Part shown: piece by piece, positions 1 through 6,288 of the stretch | Numbering within the stretch: position 1 is the stretch's first letter | How the letters are laid out: each line of letters opens with the position of its first letter | Assembly (NCBI GenBank): GCA_029260335.1 | Contig: JAJDDL010000432.1 | Span: 1 to 10,018 of the forward strand | DNA length: 10,018 nt | Direction of reading: 5' to 3' | DNA from: Phycisphaerales bacterium | GTDB lineage: Bacteria > Planctomycetota > Phycisphaerae > Phycisphaerales > UBA1924 | Program-made: the position numbers and the translations under genes | Notes under the pieces: generated by a model | Seen by the model: the letters and a program-made list of their open reading frames with translations, nothing else | Told to the model about the DNA's origin: nothing | Database searches by the model: none

Positions 1-210
1 GGACGCGTCTTTGTCGTCGCAGGAGATATCTTCCCCGCGTGCCCAGCCGACCTCGACGACGATGGCGATGCCGACGCCGACGATTTCTTCACGTACTTGG
101 ACGCATTCGCAACCGCCAACACCGATGTCTGTGACATCGACCTCGACGGCGATTGCGACGCCGACGATTTCTTCGGCTACCTGGACGAGTTTGCGCGAGG
201 CTGTGGATGA
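1..210 (+). CDS. C-terminal fragment of a secreted GC-type dockerin protein (5' end outside window)
   Basis: Reading from base 1, the frame is open for 69 codons and stops at TGA 208-210. After about 17 residues of unknown body, the rest is a GC-type dockerin. It begins CPADLDDDGD and contains two 12-residue Ca-binding loops, DLDDDGDADADD and DIDLDGDCDADD. Each loop is followed by FF-x-Y-L-D-x-F-A, and the protein ends RGCG. Four cysteines (CPAD, VCDID, GDCDA, GC) could form two disulfides. In Phycisphaerales this tail marks exported proteins and is thought to act in sorting or surface attachment, much as PEP-CTERM does elsewhere; its processing machinery is not seen here. The catalytic or binding part, signal peptide and start lie left of the window, so the protein's function cannot be told. 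It converges on the next gene, with 153 bp between the stops. Confidence 0.9.
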   Translation, partial: GRVFVVAGDIFPACPADLDDDGDADADDFFTYLDAFATANTDVCDIDLDGDCDADDFFGYLDEFARGCG

Positions 211-363
211 GTCTGGTAGAGTATTTCGAGTGACCAACCTGGCCGATGGTATTGCCAACCTCTTTGAGCAGAGGATCAATCCGCGCACAGGGCAAGTTGA
301 CCACCCCAGAGCGTCAGACGACAAAGCCGATTGACCGCTCGCGAAATGATCCAACCTAGCTTC

Positions 364-1713
364 TTAGCACCCCTGCGCAAACAGATCGAGATAACCGAAG
401 AAATCGTCGGCGTCGCAATCGCCGTCGCCATCGATATCACAAACCGGCGCATTCCTCGCCGCAAACGCGTCGAGGTAGTCGAAGAAGTCGTCTGCGTCGG
501 CATCGCCATCGCCATCGATATCCGCTCCGCAACGAGACCCGCCGACCTCCACGATCAGATCGAGCATCACCGGGAAGTGATCGGCCGCGATCTGGCTTGC
601 CAGCCCGGGATTGCCGGGGAATGTCTCAAGCTCCGGCGGGATCCCGCCATTGGCGTTCGCCGGGGCAGAGTTGAACACAAACGCCCGCCGCTTGGTGGTC
701 ACGCTGTCCTGATAGAGCAGGTAGTCCAGCTTGTTGCTGCCGCGAGTGGAGCGGCTTCCCGTGAATGGTTCGGTGGCGTCGTCTTCGCTTGCATCGCTCA
801 AATCGCGATCGTTGCCATCACTCCCGCCAACGGCACACCCAGTCGCCAACCACTCGACCGGCCCGCGACGCCCGTTGCGGTCCTCGTCCTCGTTGAGATC
901 GCCGCCGACGATCACGGGCGTGAACTCGTCAAGAATCACCTGGATCTGCGGCGACTCAAAGATGTTGTTCTCGGGATCCACCGTGCCAGTTCCCGCACCA
1001 TTCAGGGCATAGTGCACGAAGTAGCCGCCGTTCTGGCTCGCGTTGCGCCGCTGCTCGATGTCGTCGGAGCTTCCCCCGGCTTTCAGGTGACCGTTGATCA
1101 CGACCATGTCGCCCATGAAGATGTCATCGGGCAGATCGATCTCGGCGATCTGGAGCCCGCGGATGCCGCCGTTGCCGCCCGGCGCACAATCGCCCGAGGG
1201 ACCGATGAACGGAAGATCATCCGACAGCGCCTTGCCATCGCCATTGAGATCCATGAACGGATAGCGGCTCAGGATGACGTTGCGATTGAAGTTGTCGTTG
1301 CGCGTTGTCACAAACACGAACGGCATGTCGAACGCCGGGTCATACTTCTGCACCCAACTCGTCACAGCGCCGCCTCGGAACGGGTCGTTGCCGCCGTGGA
1401 GCAATAGATCGAGCGTGGTCGTGAGCTCGTTCACGCTGTCGACCCCGCCCCCGGTGCCGTTGCCCGTGTTGTCGCCTGTTTCTTGCAAGATCAGAACGTC
1501 GGGCTTCATCGAGGCGATGATCCGCACGAGCGCGTTCCAGTTGTTGAACGCGTCGGTCTTGGTGTTGGTTGAGCAGATGCCGTCCTCGACGTTCCAGGTC
1601 ATCACGCGCACGTCGGTGGGCTCGCTCTTGCCCCACTGCCCGTTGCCCGGGTCCCATTGGGCAAGTGATGACGTTGTCAACCCGAGCAGCGCAACGAAGG
1701 CAGTCCTGAACAT
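364..1713 (-). CDS. Secreted endonuclease/exonuclease/phosphatase family protein with GC-type dockerin
   Basis: The protein has 449 residues. ATG 1711-1713 is preferred over an in-frame start 8 codons upstream because AGAAGGAG lies 7 nt before it, and translation then opens with a signal peptide (MFRTAFVALLGLTTSSLAQ). Residues 35-390 form an exonuclease III/DNase I-like fold with all family motifs: TWN (N41), LQE (E78, metal ligand), NGHLKAG (H209), GGDLNED (D272, N274), LDYLLY (D330) and the catalytic pair ADHFP (D378, H379). A metal-dependent phosphodiesterase or nuclease acting outside the cytoplasm is therefore expected; the substrate (DNA, RNA, phospholipid or inositol phosphate) cannot be told. 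DLNGDGKALSDD (155-166) resembles a Ca loop inside the catalytic domain. Residues 395-449 are a GC-type dockerin with two Ca loops, four cysteines and the terminal GC. It lies downstream of, and on the same strand as, another dockerin gene but has its own likely promoter. Confidence 0.93.
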   Translation of the reverse strand: MFRTAFVALLGLTTSSLAQWDPGNGQWGKSEPTDVRVMTWNVEDGICSTNTKTDAFNNWNALVRIIASMKPDVLILQETGDNTGNGTGGGVDSVNELTTTLDLLLHGGNDPFRGGAVTSWVQKYDPAFDMPFVFVTTRNDNFNRNVILSRYPFMDLNGDGKALSDDLPFIGPSGDCAPGGNGGIRGLQIAEIDLPDDIFMGDMVVINGHLKAGGSSDDIEQRRNASQNGGYFVHYALNGAGTGTVDPENNIFESPQIQVILDEFTPVIVGGDLNEDEDRNGRRGPVEWLATGCAVGGSDGNDRDLSDASEDDATEPFTGSRSTRGSNKLDYLLYQDSVTTKRRAFVFNSAPANANGGIPPELETFPGNPGLASQIAADHFPVMLDLIVEVGGSRCGADIDGDGDADADDFFDYLDAFAARNAPVCDIDGDGDCDADDFFGYLDLFAQGC

Positions 1714-1720
1714 CAACCCA

Positions 1721-1728
1721 CTCCTTCT
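1721..1728 (-). promoter_or_regulatory. Ribosome binding site of the EEP-family gene
   Basis: On the minus strand this reads AGAAGGAG, 7 nt upstream of ATG 1711-1713. It lies inside the longer open frame, so it decides the start in favour of the internal Met that opens the signal peptide. Confidence 0.75.
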
Positions 1729-1775
1729 AACAACCAACCCCGGTTGGATTGATCCACAGAATCGTTATCCGGTTC

Positions 1776-1813
1776 ATAATACAACATCTACTTGTCCGAA
1801 ACTCTTCCGAAAC
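1776..1813 (-). promoter_or_regulatory. Candidate promoter with tandem-repeat activator box upstream of the EEP-family gene
   Basis: On the minus strand a perfect 8-bp direct repeat, GTTTCGGA-AGA-GTTTCGGA (1813 down to 1795), lies 13 nt before a good -10 hexamer TATTAT (1781-1776). The expected transcription start would be near 1769, leaving a 5' leader of about 55 nt before ATG 1713. There is no good -35 at 17 bp (GAGTTT only). The 11-bp repeat period and the position in place of a -35 match the way PhoB/OmpR-type response regulators bind. The repeat and -10 are visible in the sequence; the regulator is inferred. Confidence 0.4.
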
Positions 1814-1874
1814 AGCGGAGCCCCCCGGTTTCCCGAAGGGCCCGCCTAATCTCTCTCCCTGGCTCAACTCGGGC

Positions 1875-4019
1875 CTACTGGCAGCCCGCCACGAAGTCAT
1901 CAAGGAAGTCGAAGAAGTCCTCGGAGTCAATGCCTCCGTCAAACGTCCGGTCCGCGGCGCAGGCCCCGGCGACGAACTGATCGAGGAAGCCGAAGAAGTC
2001 TTCGGAGTCCAACACGCCGTTGGCATCGATGTCTGCCGGGCAGAACCCGAAGCCCTCGTCGATGTTGCCGATGTAGAGCAGCGTCTGGTACGACTCATCG
2101 CCCGAATCGGGGTTGCCACCACCGCTGGTCGGATCTTCGAAATCACCGTCGCCATCGACGTCGTAGGTGATATCCACTGCGAGCATGATGCCGCCCAAGT
2201 GACGAGGGTCAGCGTTGTCCAACCCGGTGGTATCTACGTTGTTCCACGAACCCGGGTTGATGCCCGAGCTAAACAGCGTGCCCGAAGAGACGCTGTTGGA
2301 ATCGGCAATACCAATGAACTGGATCTGGTAGTCCGTGCAAGAGTTCAGACCCTGACGGACAAAGCCCTGCTCGATAATCCGCTCCAGTTCATAGCCGCCC
2401 GACGCCGGGTCGTACACGGCGCGGATCAGTGCGGAGTCAAAGTCGACAAATGGATCGCCGTTCTGATCGATCTTGTCGAGCGCCACCGCAGAGACAAACC
2501 AGATGTTGCCCGCCGAGTCGATAGTCGGTGCCGACATGCTCGGGCCAAGCGGGTTGCCACCGGTGACCTGATCGAGCGTCACGAGGTTGCCGATCACGTC
2601 GCCGCCGGGCCCGTCCTTGATGGGCTTGCCGCGGAAGTCAGGATCGAAGAAGTCGATCCACGCCGCGAGCACCCAGGTAGCGGTGCCTTCGGGATCATCG
2701 GGATCGAAGTGCGCGACGACCAACGCGTTGAACGGGTCAATCGTGCCCAGGCCATCGATCAGATACGCCGTGCTCGCGGCGACGCCCAGGCCATCGCTGG
2801 TCGTGCCGACCGCGACCTGCCCATTGCCGCCGCGGAACGCGACCTGGCTTCGATAGTGCTCGAATCGCCACTCGCCGAACAGGTCGTCGCTCGTGTCCAC
2901 CGTGTACGCGTCAACCGGATCGCTCACCGCGACCGGCGGCGTGAACCCGCTCGTGCGGAGCACACTGCCTCCCGCATCGATATCAAACATGTTGAAGCTA
3001 TCGGTGGCGCCACCGGCACTCTTGCCGAGCATAACCCCGGTCGCGACGCTCCCATTCATCAGGCTAATGGGGCTCAGATACAGGCTGCCGCGGACATCGG
3101 TGATGCCGTTGTTGAAGTGCGTGCCATCGCTCGTAAGCGAGTTAAAACCACGCACCCACTGGTCGTCGAAGTTCGCACCGGCGATGTTGGGTGAGCCCGC
3201 GATGCTCTCGGGGAACGCCGTGGGCGTGCTGTGGGTCGTCGCCGAGTTGGTCAGCAGTCGCGTCGTGGCGTCCAGATTCGAACCGCTGTCACTGAGAACA
3301 TTGGTCGTCGTTCCATCGCGCCCGAGCGTGTCGATGTGATAGTAGTTGTCGCCGGTCAGCGCATCGGGGCCGGCAACGCCGAACCCGTCGGCACGCAAAT
3401 ACGCGTTGCCGTTCGCATCGATCCCGCCGACACCGATCTGCGATGAATCGCCATCCTCACCAGGCAGCACGTTGGTCGAAGTATTGACACGCGTGATGTA
3501 TAACCGCGCCGGGAAGTCGGGGTCGTAGTTGATGATCGCGGTCGTCGAGTTGTTGGTGATCCCCCCGAAGTCAGCAAAGATCGCGGCCATCTGGGTGCTG
3601 TTGACCGTACCGCCGTTGGACGGATCCTCGAGCACGCCCGCGCCGGCGTTCTCTGTCGGGTGAATCCCCAGCCCCGGCTGGTCCCACGACCAATACCCGG
3701 CCTGAGGAAACGCAGCCTTGTTGAGCTGATCCTGGCTCATGCCCCAGGCACTGGTCAGGTTGTTGAAAAACTGGTCGGTGCTCTTGGGGCTCTTGGCGAT
3801 GGGCGCCATGCCGAAGAACGTCCCCCATGAGCCGAACATGGGCACCAGGTCAACCCGATACGCCGCGACCTGGCTCTGGCCGTCGGTCGAGTCATACGTC
3901 AGCGCATCGCCTGGTAGGCCCTGGGCCCCACCCGCTGCACGCGAGACGCTGTCCTGGGCATTGGCCGAAGCCGCGAGCCCCGCTGCCATCGTTAGACCGA
4001 TCGCACGATTGATTCTCAT
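1875..4019 (-). CDS. Large secreted protein of unknown function with GC-type dockerin
   Basis: The protein has 714 residues. The start at ATG 4017-4019 is supported by GGAGAAG about 6 nt upstream and by an immediate signal peptide (MRINRAIGLTMAAGLAASANAQ, residues 1-22). The longer open frame upstream gives a non-signal-like N-terminus and is rejected. The mature part is Gly/Asp/Asn/Thr-rich, beta-strand-like and poor in Lys. It contains recurring phrases such as GIDANGNAYLRADG and TIDSAGNIWFVSA that resemble blades of a beta-propeller. I do not recognise a named domain. DVDGDGDFED near residue 620 is a Ca-loop-like stretch. Residues 660-714 form a GC-type dockerin with loops DIDANGVLDSED and DRTFDGGIDSED. 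It is divergent: the second loop has Thr at a ligand position, only three cysteines are present, and the chain ends GCQ rather than GC. It is probably a surface or extracellular protein. The same-strand neighbour downstream (161 bp away) shares the tail. Confidence 0.85.
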   Translation of the reverse strand: MRINRAIGLTMAAGLAASANAQDSVSRAAGGAQGLPGDALTYDSTDGQSQVAAYRVDLVPMFGSWGTFFGMAPIAKSPKSTDQFFNNLTSAWGMSQDQLNKAAFPQAGYWSWDQPGLGIHPTENAGAGVLEDPSNGGTVNSTQMAAIFADFGGITNNSTTAIINYDPDFPARLYITRVNTSTNVLPGEDGDSSQIGVGGIDANGNAYLRADGFGVAGPDALTGDNYYHIDTLGRDGTTTNVLSDSGSNLDATTRLLTNSATTHSTPTAFPESIAGSPNIAGANFDDQWVRGFNSLTSDGTHFNNGITDVRGSLYLSPISLMNGSVATGVMLGKSAGGATDSFNMFDIDAGGSVLRTSGFTPPVAVSDPVDAYTVDTSDDLFGEWRFEHYRSQVAFRGGNGQVAVGTTSDGLGVAASTAYLIDGLGTIDPFNALVVAHFDPDDPEGTATWVLAAWIDFFDPDFRGKPIKDGPGGDVIGNLVTLDQVTGGNPLGPSMSAPTIDSAGNIWFVSAVALDKIDQNGDPFVDFDSALIRAVYDPASGGYELERIIEQGFVRQGLNSCTDYQIQFIGIADSNSVSSGTLFSSGINPGSWNNVDTTGLDNADPRHLGGIMLAVDITYDVDGDGDFEDPTSGGGNPDSGDESYQTLLYIGNIDEGFGFCPADIDANGVLDSEDFFGFLDQFVAGACAADRTFDGGIDSEDFFDFLDDFVAGCQ

Positions 4020-4023
4020 TTCT

Positions 4024-4030
4024 CTTCTCC
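4024..4030 (-). promoter_or_regulatory. Ribosome binding site of the large dockerin protein gene
   Basis: The minus strand reads GGAGAAG followed by AGAA and then ATG at 4019. The GGAG core sits 7 nt from the start codon. It fixes the start at the signal peptide and not at the upstream in-frame ATG. Confidence 0.7.
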
Positions 4031-4124
4031 ATTGTCCGGATGGCAAACCCCAGCCGTCGCCGGGCCCAAGGCAGATGGCTCTGGGCCAGATCTCAAGCAC
4101 GAGCAAAGCCAGCCCCCGCGAGCC

Positions 4125-4165
4125 AGCTTGCCGCAAATCCTATCAGTCGAGCTTGCCGGAACCAA
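4125..4165 (-). promoter_or_regulatory. Weak candidate promoter and 9-bp direct repeat upstream of the large dockerin gene
   Basis: On the minus strand TTGGTT (4165-4160) and TAGGAT (4142-4137) are separated by 17 bp, a moderate match to a housekeeping promoter. This would give a start near 4130 and a leader of about 110 nt. The 9-mer CGGCAAGCT occurs twice in the same orientation, at 4158-4150 inside the spacer and at 4133-4125 over the predicted start. That is a plausible operator layout. The repeat is exact; the promoter call is weak. Confidence 0.25.
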
Positions 4166-4268
4166 GACTCAGCAAGCATTGAGCCCCAATAACGCGCGAA
4201 GTTTGCGCTCTGGGCGAGGGGGCCGTCTTGGACAACCGACAGCCATCTCCCGCTCGAAAACGCTCTGG

Positions 4269-4709
4269 CTACCAGATGGCGAAGCCGCCGGACCTGCAAA
4301 AACGGATGAACGCCTCGTACGCATCCTTGTTTGGGCCGCCCAGGGCTTCGAACTGACTTATCGGACGATCCGTTGAGAAATACAGCCACGGCGGGCACCC
4401 AGGGGCAGAGACCCGCGTGATCCCCTCGCCCACAAGCGAGTCGTGGGTGGGCAGATCCTCCAGGATGGAGCCCAAAGCCTCGGCCAGCCGAGCCGCGTCC
4501 GCAGCCGAGACCTTCTGGCCCTTGCACGTGACGTAGTCCGCCGGATTCCAGCGTCGGCCGGGATCGTTGGACGTGATCTGCTCCCAGGCCGGCGGCGGAC
4601 TCGTGCCCGCCGGTCGCCAGCCGCGGTCCCAGCCAAGTCGGAGCAAGGAGACCCACCCCCGATTGTTCAGGGCAAACTCGCCGTGTTGGCCTCGCAAGAG
4701 GATTCCCAT
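4269..4709 (-). CDS. Small uncharacterised protein (146 aa)
   Basis: The protein has 146 residues from ATG 4707-4709 and begins MGILLRGQHGEFALNN. An in-frame GTG at 4725-4727 would add six residues; neither start has a clear Shine-Dalgarno. There is no signal peptide or membrane segment, so it is probably cytoplasmic. Features include an N-terminal part rich in Trp and Arg (WVSLLRLGWDRGWRPAGT), a central VTCKGQKVSAADAARLAEAL stretch that should be helical, and a C-terminal AFIRFCRSGGFAIW. The pattern of a short N-terminal strand, an 'xGQxVSAxDAxxLAxAL' helix and an 'FxxFCRxGGFxIW' tail resembles small hypothetical proteins that recur in planctomycetes and other environmental bacteria. I know of no assigned function. 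It starts next to the divergent transporter gene, with 101 bp between the favoured starts. Confidence 0.75.
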   Translation of the reverse strand: MGILLRGQHGEFALNNRGWVSLLRLGWDRGWRPAGTSPPPAWEQITSNDPGRRWNPADYVTCKGQKVSAADAARLAEALGSILEDLPTHDSLVGEGITRVSAPGCPPWLYFSTDRPISQFEALGGPNKDAYEAFIRFCRSGGFAIW

Positions 4710-4810
4710 CCGTGGACGGTAGGCCACAGCCGGACAAACCCCGCAGTCGCGATCGAACCCGCCGCCGCGCTCATCGCAACTCCCCCACCGCGTCTGACTA
4801 CGCTCGGTTC

Positions 4811-6106
4811 GTGCACGGACGCATCCCCTTCTACTACGGCTGGATCATGCTCGGCGTCGCGGTCGCGATGGCGATGGCGACCATGCCGGGCCAAACCGCG
4901 GTCGTCGCGCTCTTCAACACATCCTTCCGCGACGCACTCAATCTCAAGCTGAGCGAGCTCGCCGGCGCTTACGCGCTGGGCACTATCCTCGCCGCCCTGC
5001 CATTGCCGCTCGTCGGCCGTGCCGCCGACCGTTTCGGATTGCGCATTGTCACGGGCGTCGTCGTCGTCGCGTTTGCGCTCGCGTTGGTCTTCCAGAGCCA
5101 GGCCTCGTCGCTCTCGATGCTTGCGATGGGCTTCTTCCTCATGCGATTCCTTGGCCAAGGCTCGCTTGGCCTGCTCGCTGGCCACACCACCTCGATGTGG
5201 TTCGAACGCAGGCTCGGCCGAGCGCACGCGATCCTCGCCATCGGCGGCTTCATGGCCGGCTCTGCGATCGCACCCCAACCCGTCGCGTGGCTCATCGCAC
5301 AACTTGGCTGGCGCTACGCCATGCTCGCGCTCGCGGCGTTTGTCTTCTTCCTGGTCATGCCGTTGGTGCTCACGGTGTTTCGCGATCGCCCCGAGCAGAT
5401 CGGTCAGCACCTCGATGGCGATCCGGTCGAGCATGAGAAGCACGACATCGCCAATGGCGGCTCGCCCCCGCCGGGTGATCCCGCGTTCACGTCTCGACAG
5501 GCACTGAAGACTCGCGCGTTCTGGGTCCTCGTCCCGGTCATGGTCGCCAATGGACTCATCGGCACCGCGCTGCTCTTCAATATGCAGGCCATGCTCGAGA
5601 CCGCTGGGCTTGAAGGCACCGAAAAACAAGCCGCGCTCGCGATTCAGTCCTGGCCCATCGCGACCATCGTTGGCACGCTCATCGTCGGCAACCTCGCCGA
5701 CCGCATGCGCCCAAACGTGCTGCTCCCGATTGGCCCCGTATTCCTCGCGATCTCATGCCTCACATGCCTTATCGCCGTGAGCGGGTGGATCGCCACGCCT
5801 TGGATCATCCCCGTCATGGGCGCGGGCCTGGCCGCCTTCGGCCTCGGCCAATCGGTCTCTGGCGGCGTTGGCAATCCCACCATCGCACGCTACTTCGGAC
5901 GCACCCACCACGGTGCTATCCGCGGCATCATCCAGAGCATCGCGGTCGCTGGCACCGGAGCCGGACCATTTATCGCGGGCGTTGCGTTCGAATGGTCGGG
6001 CCAGAGCTTCATTCCGATCCTCATCATCTTCGCGATCAGCTGCGTGCCGCTTGCCATCATGGCAACCACGCTCCGACCGCCCAAGCGACCGGCCCCAACC
6101 CCGTAG
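4811..6106 (+). CDS. Major facilitator superfamily (MFS) transporter, 12 TM
   Basis: The protein has 431 residues if translation starts at GTG 4811, just before the first helix (RIPFYYGWIMLGVAVAMA). The frame stays open back to GTG 4712, but that extension is Arg/Pro-rich, unlike a transporter N-terminus, and would nearly abut the divergent gene's start. Neither start has a clear Shine-Dalgarno. Twelve hydrophobic segments can be picked out, six on each side of a hydrophilic loop at about 191-232. The MFS signature lies between helices 2 and 3 as GRAADRFG (69-76), and a weaker partner between helices 8 and 9 reads GNLADRMR (293-300). GQGSLGLLAGHTTSMWF at helix 4 and FERRLGRAHA resemble monocarboxylate or oxalate/formate-type members, so a small organic anion is a reasonable guess only. 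It is an inner-membrane secondary transporter, and substrate and direction are unknown. It seems to stand alone. Confidence 0.9.
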   Translation: MHGRIPFYYGWIMLGVAVAMAMATMPGQTAVVALFNTSFRDALNLKLSELAGAYALGTILAALPLPLVGRAADRFGLRIVTGVVVVAFALALVFQSQASSLSMLAMGFFLMRFLGQGSLGLLAGHTTSMWFERRLGRAHAILAIGGFMAGSAIAPQPVAWLIAQLGWRYAMLALAAFVFFLVMPLVLTVFRDRPEQIGQHLDGDPVEHEKHDIANGGSPPPGDPAFTSRQALKTRAFWVLVPVMVANGLIGTALLFNMQAMLETAGLEGTEKQAALAIQSWPIATIVGTLIVGNLADRMRPNVLLPIGPVFLAISCLTCLIAVSGWIATPWIIPVMGAGLAAFGLGQSVSGGVGNPTIARYFGRTHHGAIRGIIQSIAVAGTGAGPFIAGVAFEWSGQSFIPILIIFAISCVPLAIMATTLRPPKRPAPTP

Positions 6107-6117
6107 GGGTACACGGA

Positions 6118-6261
6118 GGTAGCCCGGGACGAAGCCCCGGGATCGGGATCGCAAACGAAAACCGCCCTGAAAGGGCGGACGATCCTCAGGGGAATCCGTC
6201 CGTCCTTTCAGGGCGTTGCATGTCACCATTCACTCAACCCGGGGCTGCGCCCCGGGCTACC
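6118..6261. repeat. Nested palindromic intergenic repeat (REP/BIME-like) between convergent genes
   Basis: A 144-bp element is bounded by 24-bp inverted arms, 6118-6141 and 6238-6261, that match at 22 of 24 positions and start GGTAGCCCGGG. Each arm is itself a hairpin; the right one has an 8-bp stem, CCCGGGGC-TGC-GCCCCGGG (6238-6256). Inside are inner inverted arms, 6163-6177 and 6201-6215 (14 of 15 matching), whose left copy forms a perfect 7-bp stem with a GAA loop (6162-6178). The element sits between the stop of the transporter gene (6106) and the stop of the propeller gene (6289). This is the usual setting for REP-type repeats, which are moved by REP-associated tyrosine transposases in other bacteria. 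It may also act as a bidirectional transcription end. No transposase gene is present here. Confidence 0.75.
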
Positions 6262-6267
6262 ACCGTG

Positions 6268-6282
6268 CGCCGCGTTGCGGCG
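6268..6282 (-). terminator. Possible terminator hairpin of the propeller-protein gene
   Basis: CGCCGC-GTT-GCGGCG forms a perfect 6-bp GC stem with a 3-nt loop, 6 bp beyond the stop codon (6289-6291) on the minus strand. No T-run follows, so it is not a standard intrinsic terminator. It may act together with the adjacent palindromic repeat. Confidence 0.35.
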
Positions 6283-6288
6283 GCGGCC

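Noticed and set aside
1..200. Tandem GAC/GGC/GAT-rich repeats at the left edge, considered as a satellite or CRISPR-like array
   Set aside because: The periodicity is explained by the two Asp-rich Ca loops of the dockerin reading frame.
331..1407. 358-codon plus-strand frame opposite the EEP-family gene
   Set aside because: The opposite strand encodes all catalytic motifs of the EEP fold. The plus-strand translation is a compositional shadow.
1822..1855. GC-rich stretch (CCCCCCGG...CCCGAAGGGCCCGCC) considered as a terminator for the large dockerin gene
   Set aside because: Only 3-bp stems can be formed around the GAA loop and there is no T-run on the minus strand.
1749..3194. 481-codon plus-strand frame opposite the large dockerin gene
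   Set aside because: It is antisense to a convincing secreted protein and has a valine/arginine-rich shadow composition with no recognisable motif.
4667..5629. 320-codon minus-strand frame opposite the transporter
   Set aside because: It is extremely charged (Arg/Glu/Asp/His) and antisense to twelve clear membrane helices, a common artefact opposite GC-rich transporter genes.
6162..6215. Inverted hairpins considered as a CRISPR repeat-spacer unit
   Set aside because: There are only two copies, in inverted and not direct orientation, and no cas genes. A REP-like palindromic element fits better.
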